Source: Anisakis pegreffii
Taxonomy: Eukaryota; Nematoda; Chromadorea; Rhabditida; Anisakidae
Assembly: GCA_035041965.1 (NCBI GenBank)
Contig: JAPYMA010001075.1
Coordinates: forward strand, 30,320 to 94,319
Direction of reading: 5' to 3'
Length of the DNA stretch: 64,000 bases
The translations under genes and the position numbers were made by a program. Under the pieces are notes generated by a model. The model was not told the origin of the DNA. It worked only from the letters and a program-made list of their open reading frames with translations, and did not search any database. Each line of letters opens with the position of its first letter. Position 1 is the first letter of the stretch. This document shows, piece by piece, positions 1 to 13,863 of the stretch.

Positions 1-589
1 GCTTTCTAAGCATCATTTTCTCACCACTCAAGGTAGCATTATTGATATTATTATTCTTCTCCTCATTACTGCTATCATCCTGACCGTTCCAAAAATGCGT
101 GTCTGAGCACTAATTCACGATTCTATTCGTGGCAGACTGCTTCAAATGTATCTGCCACACACACATGCACACTTCTTTTCATCAATTTAGCCTCTGTTGA
201 ATCAAAACTGCAGCCTGCAATGCCCTCACACGAACCTCTCCGGAAATCTCATTCAACGAAATAAAAAACGTCAAAAAACACGCATACACCCCCACCCCAC
301 ATAAATTCGCCCGCAAATCACGCTTCTGTCCGCAATCGATAATCGTATGTATGCAATAAAGTTCGTATTCGTTCAACGTGACCAACGACAAAATTCCGAA
401 TAATTTTGTGGCAATCTCCGACCAAATGTTGGGCTATGATCGGCAAGCACATAACACTCGATTGCTAATGCTGAACAACTCAATTCGGCAAATTGATGGA
501 TGGTGTCAATTTGAGTACGGCAATTGAACCTTGACAATTTGTGTCCATTTGAGACCATTTGAGTTATCGTGACCAATATCAAGGTAATA

Positions 590-720
590 ACATAGTATAA
601 TATTAATGTATAATATATAATGTATAATATTAACACACAATAATAAGATATATTAGTAATAATAATTACAATAATGATAACAACAATAATAATAGTAATA
701 ATAATAAATGATGATAACAA
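590..720. repeat. AT-rich imperfect trinucleotide tract
   Basis: An interrupted run of AAT/ATA/TAA units. It gives rise to low-complexity reading frames (Ile/Tyr-rich) on the minus strand that I do not regard as genes. Confidence 0.8.
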
Positions 721-3451
721 CGATACTATAAATAGAAATAGTAATAATAATCATTACTCAAAGCATGAAAATCGCAAGTCATCCACAGTCATTCGGTTCA
801 GACTATAAAGAAAATATTTCGATGAATTCATTTGAGTTGAGCAGGTCGAATGACTGAATGCTGTAATGTGAAATCATGACAGCGAAGGAGTTCAGTCGTC
901 GATCCACTATTCCAGCGAAATCCATTCTGTTGTAGGTCCACAGTTGTATTAGACGTTTATTAAAACCAACTAATAGACGATACAATGAAAATTACACGGA
1001 ATGAATTCTACTACAAAACGCTCTGCTCAGTTACAGTTGCTGCTTATATATCGATCAAACATGTAGATCAATTACAACGAATATCACAATTCATATCACC
1101 CATTGATATTTGATCACGTAGATCATATCACAACACACACTATCAATAAAAAATCGTTCCGGATTATTTACGAACGAAATATTAGTGAAAATACTGCCAC
1201 TGAGGATGAGAGCATGATGAGAAATAGTTCGGAAAACACTGCATTTGTTCACAGATGATCTTAGCCGAATGCAGTTAGGCTCCAGTTCAGAATCAGGTCT
1301 AAATTTACGTGCACGCTAACAACGGGCTAAAATAGCCATGGTAACTGCTTCAGTTGTACGAGTTTCACTAGGAATTTCGCGTATATCGCTCATCATATCC
1401 GTCTAGCAGTTGAGAGGTTCCTTTTCAATGAAGAGGATGGAGAGGCAGAAAGGAAAAATTCGAGAGAGTGTAAACACAGAACCGTTGGTGATCACAGTGA
1501 ACCTCTTAAGACGGTTAAAAATGATCAGAATGTTTCATTCTTCGAAATTTTGAGGATTACCATAATCCATTCAAACGAAATGCTTGCACAGGTCACGCAT
1601 AACAATTCTGCCTCCAGAGTTTCTTTTCATGTTTCTTCATGTACAGCCTTAGTCGTACGATCGCAACCATAAGACGATTCCTCTCACGACTCACTGTTTG
1701 AAGCTATCAGAAGTTGTAGAATAATCACTTCTTTATGTGACAATATGAATGAGCTTCATGGGTTCACATTTCGTGACCTAGTTACTGAGACTGGTTTGAT
1801 GCATGGTGTTAATACTGTTCCACCTTGTGAGCGTATAAAACTGACGAAATATGAAAAAAGTAGGTTCCGTCGATGTGAAAAGAGACGCTGTAGGAAGTCA
1901 CTAAGGCGCATTTCTGGAAGGTGCTCGTTCAGCTTCGAAAAAGCCATTCCAGTTTTCATATTAGTGGTGCATCGAAAGGTATACTTATTCTGATATAAAG
2001 CGGAAGGACGGAAACACCTTAATATTAAGCGCATTGTTCGAGTGGACGATTATTCTCCGCAAGGTTGCAGCACAACGTAACATTGCCCATACAGTGCAGC
2101 ACATTTGTGGGCCTCGACGTTCATCTGAAATAGATGAGAGAGTGCTAATTCGTTCTTAAATAAAATATTGCGAGAATAAATGAACACTAGTGGATCTTCG
2201 GTGGAATGCAAAGAAACAGCAATCGGTGTCTCATGGTAGTGCTAGAAAGAAAACACATTATTGCTCGTAAAGTTTCACTGTATCCGATACATGGCCAGCG
2301 TATGATGGTACCAAAATATTTCCAGTGAAACTTATTTATATTATTAGAGCCTTGAAACTCATATTATTTATATTCCCATCAACTCATCAAGCTGTTTTTA
2401 TAGTCATACAAAGTGATCACTCAGCAAATATTATTCACTTGTATCAGCAATTCTTTGAGTGCTTCAAACTGTTCAATGAAATTAACTAAGGAATAAAATG
2501 AGAACAAATTTGAGTATGAATATATTGTATTATTATATCAGTATACGAAAAAAAAACATCTGCGCACAGGAAAAGAAAAACAAACAAAAGATCAGTGAAA
2601 TTGAAGCGTGTACAAGTTGACGAAGAAAACTGTGACAAAATGTGTCAAAATAAAACGAATGAACATCTTTCAAAAATAAAAAACAAATAAATATTACCGT
2701 GAATAATATTGATAGATGACATTTCGAAAATAAATAAATTATAAAGTTATCATTACTATTACAATACATAAATACCGAAATATTATGAAGATCAGAATGA
2801 TCGATAAACACGTTGCTCAGCAAAATGCGTAATGAAAAACTCATTCACGGCTCTTCAACTTTCAACTATCAAAGAACATTGAACTGAATTGAATTCCATA
2901 ACATCACTGATATTGTTAAGCTCTGATTTAATTACAAAAATAAACCGAAATTCTACGAGACAATGATCGTTTCATGAGTTTTGAAGCTCTTCACAATCAC
3001 GAAATGAACCGTTGACAACGTTTCGGCGAATATAACAGAGGACAGTGAATTGTTGAAACGATAAGCGCATCCATACAACACAATTGGAGTGACTGACGAC
3101 TGACCGATCAATACGTTGCATTTAACAAAAATAAAATTAATAGTAGTCATAAATAGCAATAAAAAGTCGCGTATTCAAAATACCTATAGAGCACAATATG
3201 AAGATAATGTTATGAATGATCACAATTCACATTCAAAATACCAATAATTCGTTTAAAAAATTCTCGTTCGAGCAATTGCACAAGCATATATGGTTGAATG
3301 TAATTTCAACTGAAATTAAGTGGGCACTGGATGTTTGTTGTTAACGTCCACTAAACAAAAAAAAGAAACAAAAAACTTAGAGAAATAATTAGTGTTTAGA
3401 ATAAGACTGTTGTGGTAACATTATTAAGAGGATCTTTGTGTAGCAACTTTT

Positions 3452-3976
3452 GAGTTGGTATTAAGCTGATGAAGAAAGTGATTATTTTTACGTTGAATCA
3501 GCAAAATTAGCTTTTAAAATAAACGAAGAGCAAAATATGCTCTTCTTGCTTGAAAATCTACTGTGGATGATACTGTGAGAAAAAAAAACAAAACAAAAAA
3601 CATATGAAGATACAGATAGTCAGGTTAGTTAAGCATAGACGGCGATTATAGGTGACAATATGACTGCTGCTGCTTCAAATGTGCGACTGTGTGCCCATAT
3701 ATTTTTTATGCTATACCCGTAATTTTATTTACATACATCATTATGTCATGAATACGATTTTATTACTCCCACTCATTAGATATGAAGAATAAGTGAAATT
3801 ATTTGCAAAATACGTTGTTTACATGTGAATAATCCAATCAAATTTCTCACTTGCTCTTATATTAAGTTCAAATTTTCAATTCATTGTCAAACGTAATGCA
3901 ATTTCGATAAAATGACTGAATTATACGGAAGAGAGTTGGTATGTTGATGAAGAGAGTGATTATTTTTACATTGAAT
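3452..3976 (+). repeat. diverged direct repeat pair
   Basis: A segment at about 3452-3500 (starting GAGTTGGTA and containing GTGATTATTTTTAC) recurs at about 3933-3976 with a few substitutions and a short deletion. The spacing is about 480 bp. It may be a local duplication or two copies of a dispersed repeat. Confidence 0.65.
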
Positions 3977-5968
3977 GATACACAATTGACGACAACTACG
4001 CATATATGAAGGAAATAATCCTTTCTTGACCTTGTTTCATTTTATTACTCCGATTGCGTAGTTGTTTGCTGGAAAATTTCTGGAATGAGGATAACCAGAT
4101 CATTTCATCGTTTCCAACAACCTCTTGGTCTTTACCAAACAATAACGTGAGAGAATAGAAAATAGAAATTTATCTAATTAACTAAGACGACAATGATCTT
4201 ATTGTCAGGGCAGTAGGTTTGTTGAATGATTTTTTAAGACTAGCAGAAAGTGAAGTGAAATTACTGAATGCTGTTCACACCAAGCACATTACTGTTTCAT
4301 ATTCAGCAAATTGCAAAATAGAATAGATTGACTAATCGCTAAACGCAAAAGCATCAACATGATGAGCACGGTCTTATGGAAATATATAAGGTGAATAGTT
4401 GATTTTGAATAGTTCATAGTCATCCACTTTCAATCTCAACGAACTGAACGTTATTGATGGTGATTGGAAATAATGAGATTGAAGGATGAACAATGCCGTG
4501 ATACGATATGATATAATAGTACGGTGATAACATATATGATTTGATCAGTTGGACACCACAACTAATTTTACACCATGTCACTATCTAGCCGTAACATTGA
4601 AAAAATTCGTTTAAGAGAAAAGCGATTATATACACAGCTAGTTGACTTGATATCTCCAGCAATTTCAGATCACTGAATTGAATTTTCTTCTTCACTCATT
4701 CTTGAATACAGGTGTACTTAAGTGATTAGTCATTTACAATATTTTCATAACAAAATTGTGGTTACTATATCAAATGAAAAAACGTTAAAAACATGAAAAA
4801 CAAGAATAGAAATCTGACTGGCTGTTTGCTCAAGGAATAATAAAGGGAACAGTAATGATAAAGATATCAATAATCTGTTGAGTGCTCTTACAACAGAGGT
4901 CTGCCTTGTCGCTGTAACCGAACATGATGAAAGCAACACCACTCGAAAGAGAATGAAAAGTCGTACAAGAGATTCCTGCCCAGTCGACCTCAAGATCGAG
5001 ATCAACCGTTGTTAGAACCACAAAATTTTCAAGACGTTGTCATGATTATTCCTTTTACAACAGATCAAAAAATGTGGCTCAGTGATCAAGTAACGGAAAA
5101 AAAAACAATGCAGAATATAAAACCAAACGTTGACCCCGAACTCCGCTTTTCTTTGTTGATATTTTCCATCTAAGTTCTAATGCATGCAAGTTATACGCAT
5201 ACAAAAATTTATGCCAGTGTACATGGGCATATTTGCGATTGATTTTGCGTAGCGATGGGCACATACTGCTGTGTGGTGTCATTGTGAACTCCGTGGCTCG
5301 AATGAAAGACTGCGAATACATAAGCACTATGAGATCATTGCTTCTTAACGCTCATTTTAAAGAACAAGAATTTGAAACTGTCGCAGTACGTTTGACGCAA
5401 TGTTGAACACCGTCTTCCGCCATCTCTCACATATATCCAGTTTGTTCTTCTAGGAGACGATACATATGGCAAATGTTACAATTCATCAATCTCGCCTTTT
5501 CTCAAAACGAATTTTGCCTGTTGTAATGTTTCACCGTAAAACTGCACCGCTATCAGCAACAATCAAAACCATATCAGTCATTTCTATAAGGGTTAAATCA
5601 AACAGCAGTGGAACTGTAAGGCTTGTAATTTTTTCATTATTAGCAGTTAGGAACTCTTCAAAAAGCGCACAAAGCGGAGCCGAGTCAAATCGACGTCTTA
5701 AATTTTGCATTCATTTTTCTCACTTCCATATAAAACTCTTACAAAGCTTGTGCCGTTCATTCCTGTCTGAATGACAGCAAATGCCCGCACAACTTGCGTG
5801 CTCATTCGGTTGCATCTCTCTCAATCGGTTACGATTACTCATCAGACGTCTGTAGCAAGTCAGCATTAAAAACAATCGAAATCAATCACCATCTTGCAAT
5901 GAAAGTGATCAACAAAATGATTATTGTAGCACCAACCAATACCATCACATCAATAAACAGTTAAGTGT

Positions 5969-7628
5969 TTATCCAGACCGATCCAACGACTTATCAAAAT
6001 GACGCACAATATCAGTGACAAGGTCGTGATGTTGTCTAACCACATTCTCCCAGCCAGATGTTGAAGTGATATTACGTGGATGTTGTATTATAAACTCAAC
6101 GGCACGTTGTCTGAGTCTTGGCGCACTATATATATCCGAAATTATCAACAATTCACAAACATTCTCAAACGTTAATGCCTGAAATGAAGTGGATATAAAG
6201 AAATCTTTGCAATGCATTCATTTCAATAAGAAATTGAAGCATCAACGAACGAACCAACCTGAACCAGTGCTTTCTCGCAATGGCTTTTCAATTCCTCTAG
6301 ACGATATTTATCAGCCGCAATCAATAAATCTGATGCGAATGAAAACTCATTCACATCTCTTAAACAACGTCCACAATAAATGAAATTAAGCATTTCAGTT
6401 ACTGTATCATATTCCAGATCTTCAATAACCACCACTCCCTTCAAAAAGTTGTTATTGAATTACGATATCACCATTAGTCACATTCAGTCAAAACGTTACT
6501 GCTGAATGCAAAACAAACCGTTTTTGCTTCATTCGTATCTTCATGCCTAAGCATTGCAGCAAAGACTGGTGATCGAGTGGCCAAAATTGCTCGATGCGCA
6601 CGAATCTCTCGTTCACCAACTTTAATCGTAAAATCCGTTAGCACATTCTCTTTTAACATCTTCAGGTAGTCGTCGGTCAACTGTTGTTCACTATTACTCT
6701 GATAATAAAGCAATATGTTAGTGAACAGATAATGAATAGATCATAACTGCATATTATTATTATTGTAACAACATTAGTAAAAAATGCTGATCTGATTCGA
6801 AAACTGAATTGACAGATGTATGATGCGCTTGCGAACGTACCGACATCATATCTTCTACAGTTGTTGTGATTGTTTCAACAGCTACATCGATTTCAACATT
6901 GACGATAATTGAATCATTTGGTAGGATTTGTGGAAAGAGGATATCGCGTTTTATATAAGAAACATAATCGGAATGGGATGGATTCGGATGGATTCGCATT
7001 TCGATCTCTTTCATTTCGCTTGTTCTTAATATGAATCTGCAAATTCCAAATATTACTACCATAAGTACTTTACAATTATTGTAATATCACTCTTTTAGAG
7101 CAGAATTTTATTCACACTAGAAAATGCTTCAATTATAAACAACATAATGCAATGATGATGAGCAATACTAATTCCACGAAAAAAGACTCACTAAGAATTG
7201 AAATGTTTCGAAAACACTATTGCTCACCTCGACTTGAAACCTATTTTGCCGTTTTTGCATGACGCAGCTGTGTTGCTCACTACTCGATTCAAGCAAAGAA
7301 ACACAAAATCTTTGTTGTTTTCACCATTGCCTTTTGGGTAGATCTTTATGGACCATGTCAGCGTATCTTCACCACGATGAAGATGCACAAAATTCTCAAG
7401 ATATTCTTGATAACAATGCGAAAAATTCTTGACCGTCCAACTGTGCTTTACATGCTGTAAAATGAAGTTATGTGTTGTTGCATGTGATATGAGTGAGTAA
7501 GTGAGTTGTTGCTGATAAAATTAGTTCACCTCGACTTTGATTTCGGTTTGCGACGAATTTGATGAATGCGATGTTAGCGTCGATGAAGATTCAATGGGCA
7601 TGCTCAACTCCGAATTAGACGGCTCCAT
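5969..7628 (-). CDS. mel-26: MEL-26: MATH-BTB-BACK substrate adaptor of CUL3 ubiquitin ligase
   Basis: Six exons (7628-7530, 7454-7228, 7036-6841, 6698-6519, 6438-6259, 6178-5969) join in frame to 363 codons plus stop; C. elegans MEL-26 is about 395 aa. Residues about 36-160 form the MATH domain (HSWTVKNFSHCYQEYL, MRIHPNPSHSDYVSYIKRD), which in this family binds substrate. A BTB/POZ domain follows (about 185-295: DFTIKVGEREIRAHRAILA, YIYCGRC-like FIYCGRC, AADKYRLEELKSHCEK), which recruits CUL3. The C-terminus is BACK-like (ENVCELLIISDIYSAPRLR). In C. elegans this adaptor promotes degradation of katanin MEI-1 after meiosis; that role is inferred here by orthology. The start codon directly follows TTGCAG, so I chose it as the trans-spliced start. 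The exon 5 acceptor is TTGAAG, not CAG. The length of the match makes mel-26 more likely than spop or a bath gene. Confidence 0.95.
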
Positions 7629-7634
7629 CTGCAA
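7626..7634 (-). other. probable spliced-leader acceptor of mel-26
   Basis: TTGCAG ends immediately before the start codon (AG at 7630-7629) and no upstream exon in frame was found. The leaderless position fits SL trans-splicing. A cis-spliced 5' UTR exon further upstream is the alternative. Confidence 0.55.
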
Positions 7635-10324
7635 GATCGATTATTCTCTTACTCACTATACTCGTTGTCAATTGATCGCTGTTCTGCTTGTCAACAATAT
7701 TTTCCTTTCGTCGATTGTATAAATAAAAAAGTGAGCCAGATTAGACACAAATCTCTATGCGAACACAATACAAATACTTCAACTTAGCCGCCAACAAGAA
7801 AACACCCATATACCTAACTGCTAGAGATATGATAACGACCAAATTTGTATTGTGCTCGACAAAGAGTCATGTAAGGATAGAGCCAAGAACTACACGAATT
7901 CTAAACTACCCCCACATACGCATCTATATGAAAAAAAAATGCAAAACGTGCGCATTATCGTCACGAAACTTATTTGTACTATATAGTGGCGCACCCAAGC
8001 AAATGATGAAGCAGTTGCACCGCATGCTTCTTTGCATTTAAGCCATATAAAATGCGAGTGAAAGAAAGTGATTGAAAATATAAATTAATCCCAACGCATG
8101 ATAAACACATCGATCAGTGGTGGATAACCACTACTAAACACTTATTTATATTCGCAAACGTCTTAACGACACAAAGAATTCTGGATTCACAGAGAGCATA
8201 TAATCTTGCCACTCAAATTAACCGCAACCTCTCACCGAAACTTTAGAAGTGATCATTATTGAACTTGGTTGAGTGAACCCAGTAAATAGACTGTAAATCA
8301 AAGCAAACGGAAATCGACTCCACATAAATTTTCGTAAACGACAATGCCGATAAACAATCTGCTGATGAGTTTAGTAAAAAAGAAGAGAAAAAGTAACAGA
8401 AACACTTTTCAAAATATTCAAACGACCGTACGTACGATTGTACACAACGGTTCGTTACTGTGGTATAAGTAGAAAAAAGCGATACAATCAAAACGAATTT
8501 TTATGTTTGTTGTTTTTTTAAAATCTTTTTTTGATTCAAAAATTATCGTTACACCTGTACTACTAAGCAGATATATCCTAAACATAGAACAAAATCAACA
8601 ATGATTATGGCTTGACTATAAAGTTACAGAGAAACAAAAAACAACAATAAACTATGATCAGTTATGGATGATATCACTCGATAATTACAAGGCAACTAAT
8701 CATGATAATAATAAAAATGACAATAATAATACGGAAAATACAGAAACACAACACTCAAAAGAAGCACCACATATAGAATTGTTCATATCAACCACTTCAA
8801 GTTGAAATTCGCTTGTCATCACATTACGATCATATACAATTTAACCATAAAGAATTATAATAACACTGATATTCTCTATCAAATATTAATAGCAGGCTTG
8901 AATGAGAAAATCTTTTCGTACAAAAACACAAGCAAACGAAGATACTACGATATCCAATTATGCTATTACTTTTAAGAATATGAATAAAACGACCAATTAT
9001 TTGTGATTAACAAGATGGTATACATAAGGAAAAATATTGTTTTCGACTTCACGAATGCTTTGAGCTGAGTTATAACAAAAAAACCGAATACATCGATAGA
9101 TAGACAAAAAAGAGGCAGTTTAAAGTTGTTTAAAGTCAGGAATGATAAATATCAACCTTATCAATCAACAGACCAACAAACTGGATCAAATAACGATTTC
9201 AAGTACTAATAACCACACAAATATAAATTCAACATCGTGCAGTACGTATGGCAATGACAGTGATTCGGTGAAACATCGGATGTGATGAATGCATGCTACA
9301 CCCTTACCGTTAAGTACAGCTTATTCACCAAAAAAAAAGAACATTTCATCCAGAATGATCACAACGCACTATATGGCTAAACTATCAACAACCCAGATTG
9401 TTTTCGAATAATTTCTCAACTTAGGTATACATTGAAACTAATTATGCGCATTTGAGCAAATAAGCATTCCATACAGAACAACAAATAATCAGTGAACAAT
9501 AACAATGATAATAATGGATTCAACAAGAAAAATGCCACAAAACTTCTCATTATCACTGAGAACATGCTAATCAAATACCCTCAAAATGAGCACTTGAAAT
9601 GGCAAAGTATTAGACGATATTAATCAATAAGCATGTACTGATAATAAAATTAAATCTTCCTTTCAACACAAAACAGAAAGGGGAATCCATTAAAATGGAT
9701 AACGGCGTATAAGGCAAGATCCAAAGCACTGGGCAATTAAAGCAAATGATCATAAACTCCACATGAAATTAAACAAACAAACAAAAAAGCGACACATTCA
9801 AGATGACTAAACATAACTTAATTACTGACAACGACAATGAACAAGTGTAGTTCCACAGAAATATTTATAGCATTTTCATATCCTTATTCATTGATATATT
9901 ACATAATTTCATAAGTCTGAATCCCTTCAGTTTTATGTAACATAAGCTAGTAATTATAAGTTTGCATTACATAAACAGAATTATCTGTTTGCACAAACAC
10001 GAATAGAAACACTGAAACGGAAGAGATGTCGGATGACGCCTCAATAAAAACACGAAAAGGTTCAGTTCCACAAATAGAAGGATCGATTCAGCAAAGGGTT
10101 TCGAAAAACTAACGGATCAATTAACCGGCTTTGCGAACTGATCAAAAAAAACAAGTTTAAATAAGCGATGAAATTGAACTTGAAAAGAGGGGATACATCC
10201 AAAGCGTGATCATTATGAAGCCTGATCTTAGGAACTGAAAATCCAAATAGAATATGATAACACCTAATCAAGTATTGGATGAAGTAACTTTGAGTGATCG
10301 ATAGTGGGCTGTCGGTACAGTTTC
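7629..10324. other. intergenic region between mel-26 and gld-4
   Basis: About 2.7 kb with no exon chain on either strand. The open frames at 7757-8041 (plus) and 8243-8491 (minus) are low in information and have no domain or splice context. The region should hold the mel-26 promoter and, near 10325, the gld-4 3' UTR. Confidence 0.6.
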
Positions 10325-12023
10325 TTATTTGATGCATGTATTTGGTGAGGTGCATGATGATGATTGATTTGAAGATGGATTATTACTATTCGTGGTAGTA
10401 TCTGATGATGGCTGTATAAAAATGGATGTGCTTAGTGGCGGAAGAGTAGGAAATGCATCGAGTGGAGTAGAGGCAGATGATGGATTGGACAGCGGTGACG
10501 TTAATTTATTGTTGTTATTATTGGGATGGTAATTCGCATCCGACAGCACTCGACCGCTCAGCCAATTTCGATATCTGATATGTCTTGAGGAAATTGAAAC
10601 AATCTGTGATAGCAAAGAGCCGCCATAGTGTTTCATCCAATCTGCGTGCGAACTCTCACGTGAACGAATAAAAGCCGCACCCAGCGTGCATAGTGCGTGA
10701 TCGAACGCTTGACGTACAAATAAAATGTTGTGTGAACAACGTCCAATATCATTGCCTAAACACAAGGCAGTCGTGAATTAACTGACAAAAAGAAACGAAC
10801 AGCAAATGGACACATATATGGTACTAACCTGGTTGAAGAGGGTCTTCAATGCACAACATTGAGTTTGAAGGTCGACTCATAAGTGTGATCATTTCTTCCT
10901 TACAAACATACGCACCTCCGTCACGAACACGAAGTGCTGTCGTTAAATAATTGAATTCTTGACCATAAAGTTGAAGAAAACTCAGTAATATCATGCCCAT
11001 ATTCACATCGTGGATTGACTTATGTGAAAAGTCGTAATGATGAAGTTGTAAAAAGCTGATCAGCATTAAGATGAGACCATATGAAGAAAGACCACCGGTG
11101 AACACTTGATTGAGTTGACGTTGCATAAGAAACTGCTTCAAGATAAGTACCAACGGCTCAAGCACCGGATAGCGGCTTTTCATTTGTTCAATATATTTGG
11201 CTGTACGTACGCCTTGTGAAGTATTGAATGAGATATCCAAGAATATTTTCGTATCTTTATCGACCATCTTTACGATCGGCACAAATGCTTTATCCAAAAC
11301 AGTAATTGTTTCAGCAATACCTGACGCCTTCAAAGATTCAGCCGTTTTCCACAGAGGGGGCTCATCAAGATGCTCAATTTCCACCACAACATCGATATCG
11401 GATGTTGGAAGAAAAAGGTTCGTGAAAAGACTACCAAAAACGGCCACTTTTGCAGTTGGCCATACGCGTTCAATTACCGATCGGACCCGTTCGAAAACAC
11501 AATATCGTAGTGCCTTTTCGAGTGGTGACGGTCTCAACCACCTATATAAATCTATTATCTCTTCGTGAAGTCTGAAAAAAAAAACGCTTCATTAATCAGT
11601 GTAAAACTAGAAACACATGTTTAGCAAACTCAGATAAAAAATGAATATCAGTGATGCAGTAACGATTCATTGACGCACCCATAAAGTGAAAGATGATAGC
11701 GTTTTCTGCACCACGGTGCATTTGCAATTAAACTATGCTCTGTACTGGACGGCCACAAAACTCGATCACACAGATCGACGCTTTCAACTGTTCTCAGCTC
11801 TTCGTCGTCCGAACTACTCCTACAAATTTAGAATACTGATTATAATTTAATCGGAGCGTCTAGCTGATACTAGCACTTCTAAACAATTATTGTGTTCGAA
11901 AAATTCATAATATATAATTGATCATTGAAATCCATACAATTCTTGAATTGATCATCAAATTCGTTCTTCAAAACAAAAACTAACTCACACTGAGACAGAA
12001 TCGCTTTCCTCGGTCAACTGCAT
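10325..12023 (-). CDS. gld-4: GLD-4/TENT4 (TRF4, PAPD5/7) non-canonical poly(A) polymerase
   Basis: Four exons (12023-11989, 11819-11679, 11571-10829, 10755-10325) join in phase to 449 aa. The nucleotidyltransferase core has Gly105-Ser106 (VFGSLF), the metal-binding pair Asp117/Asp119 (PTSDIDVVV) and a third Asp171 (FLDISFN), so all catalytic residues are present. The family motif YGLHEEI is rebuilt exactly across the exon 2/3 junction. The poly(A) polymerase-associated domain follows, with VFTGGLSSYGL and the nucleotide-recognition motif EDPLQPGND spanning exons 3/4. The C-terminal 80 or so residues are Ser/Thr/Pro/Asn-rich. The family adds A tails to cytoplasmic mRNAs; in C. elegans GLD-4 works with GLS-1 in the germline. 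The N-terminus is much shorter than in human PAPD5. Start chosen because an acceptor (TTCAG) ends 2 nt before it. See the unassigned exons just upstream. Confidence 0.93.
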
Positions 12024-12231
12024 TTCTGAATTACTAATATGCACGGCTGGTCAGCTAGACGAACAATGTCCTTTATGGACTTTTCATCTGATCTTTCCCA
12101 AGTGCCAGCGTCTATTCGAGTCACTTCACCTTAACAATTAAAACATCAACAAATATTTCTAAACATACTTGGCTGATTAAAGGAGAAATACGGAAACAAT
12201 GCATCTAAATCATACCGAATAGCGCATACAC
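12014..12231 (-). other. two unassigned coding-like exons overlapping the gld-4 start
   Basis: Exon 12231-12169 (acceptor ACCACAG, donor GTATGTTT) and exon 12129-12014 (acceptor GTTAAG) join across a 39-nt intron in one open frame of about 58 codons, reading ...CAIRYDLDALFPYFSF... then ...TWERSDEKSIKDIVRLADQ... and stopping at a TGA at 12016-12014. This stop lies inside the first gld-4 exon in another frame. I do not recognise the product. It could be the end of an upstream gene, an alternative 5' part of gld-4 in a transcript I cannot reconstruct, or chance. The splice sites are good, which is why I list it. Confidence 0.35.
12021..12030 (-). other. probable spliced-leader acceptor of gld-4
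   Basis: ATTCAG ends at 12026, two bases before the start codon at 12023. The placement is like that at mel-26, sec63, the RBM12-like gene and tensin. No matching donor in frame was found upstream. Confidence 0.55.
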
Positions 12232-13863
12232 CTGTGGTTGGAATATCAAATGAAGAAAGTGACTAATAAGAAGGATGTACCAATGATAATGGATTCTGAT
12301 TATAACGCACTAACATCGACGAATATGTTCGGTTGTAAACAAATAAACGCTTTCAAGAAACAGTCTTTTCTCAGCAAACATACTGACAAACAAACCAAAC
12401 CAAAACAAAAAACTTGACAACTACACATCATCCTCCAAGCACGCAAACCATCATCAGTCGCTCTTTAAAGGAAAAAAAACCGATGTGACTCATGCGAACA
12501 GGAGTGTTTGTGTGGAGGAGTTTGCGAAAAATGGTTTGAGAAGCAGAGGAGAGAGGAAAAGAAAACGAGGACAACGTTCAAAATACATCTCTGATCACTG
12601 CAGGCAGGCGGCATGGCATCACTCAACGTGCATCGCATTGCCCTCGATACATTTTGGAGAATATAGAATGAATAGCTTGCGCGATTAGAATTTCGATCGA
12701 GATTCAGGGTCAGAGTCGGGCCAGCTTAGGCTCAGTTTTAGGTTATGCATGAATATGAGCAAGAACTCAAGCAAAAGTCTTCAGCCTGAGCAGAGCCATG
12801 TTCTTTGAAGAATGAAAAGGCGCTACATACTTAAGGATGCTGGTCAAGACGACTTTAAACATCTGAGCTGAGTGTTTTGGCAATTTCATTTAGCCGATTT
12901 AAGTTTCATGCAACCGACCTTTTCCACCTCTCTTTCTTTAAAGGAGCCTTTTTCACGTGCAGCAATCGAGAAACCGCTCTACTTACAGGGAATCTCTCAT
13001 CCGGCTGGGGTGTCCCTTTTCCTCGTGTGTAGCCTAGAAGGGGCTAAAGGAGAAGCAGTGGTAACTGGAGAGCGCCAGGACTTCTGGGGAAACGGACACA
13101 CAAAAACGGTTTTATACACGAATTGAGCAACGTCAACTCTTACACTCTATGAATTCTGCAAATAAACACTTCAAAACACTGTTGAGGAAGTGATGCGCAC
13201 GATTTTCTGATTGTGACAAAAGGAAGGAGCTAGCCGAACGGATGACTGGGATTTTGCTGCTCCCTATCAGGTTATCCCATCCAGCGGAATACCCAATTAT
13301 TTATTCTCATAGTTCAGTTCGGTTCCACTGAACATCATCTACAACTACCTTTCTTTCAATCCAACATTATTCATTAAGAGGCTGTTGGAAATTCTTATCA
13401 GCAGCGTCATTTTAATTTACTGGTTATGATCAGGGTTATGATGAATAAGGAAAAACTTGAATGCGAATCCCATTACAATTCAGAAGGTGCATGATGTTGC
13501 GTGTAAACTAATGAATATGAAACAACGCATATGCTCATTGCGGCTACTTGCCATTTAGATGAACAAATAAATCTTCACGCCCCCCATGAATTTCGATCCG
13601 AATAAGAAGAATCTTACTCTTGTTATTATTGATGCGGTTCTTGTCATATCTTGTTGAACAATCTCAATGGAAACGGTAAGTACCACTAACTGAGTACCAC
13701 ATCTCATCACCAGTTTCGCTTGAAGATTTGTTGACATGAATCTTTTTTGCTCGAAATTACGTTCGTCCTCGGTTTTCAACGAAAATATTGTAGTTTGATT
13801 GAATTCAGATTTTCACTTTTTTGAGAAGGTTAACTGACAAAGGAAACATCTCGAGACTCGTAC
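12232..13863. other. no assigned gene; weak coding signals
   Basis: A slightly GC-richer stretch (about 12480-13100) with open frames on the plus strand that carry no domain. On the minus strand 13780-13690 reads as a plausible peptide (DERNFEQKRFMSTNLQAKLV), but I could not join it in phase to the candidate exon at 14007-13864. Around 12719-12745 there are scattered matches to the nematode telomere unit TTAGGC. No complete gene model can be supported. Confidence 0.45.

Larger units (their letters stand above)
1..5968. other. gene-poor region downstream of mel-26
   Basis: I see no exon chain here. The open frames are short, AT-rich and lack recognisable domains or paired splice sites. The part next to 5968 should hold the 3' UTR of mel-26, but I found no convincing poly(A) signal close to its stop codon. 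The stretch contains an imperfect AAT/ATA-rich tract around 590-720 and a diverged direct repeat (about 3452-3500 and 3933-3976). If another gene lies here, its exons are too short or too diverged for me to recognise. Confidence 0.55.

Noticed and set aside
12872..13126. 84-codon open frame on the plus strand
   Set aside because: No domain, no splice context, and the composition looks like non-coding sequence.
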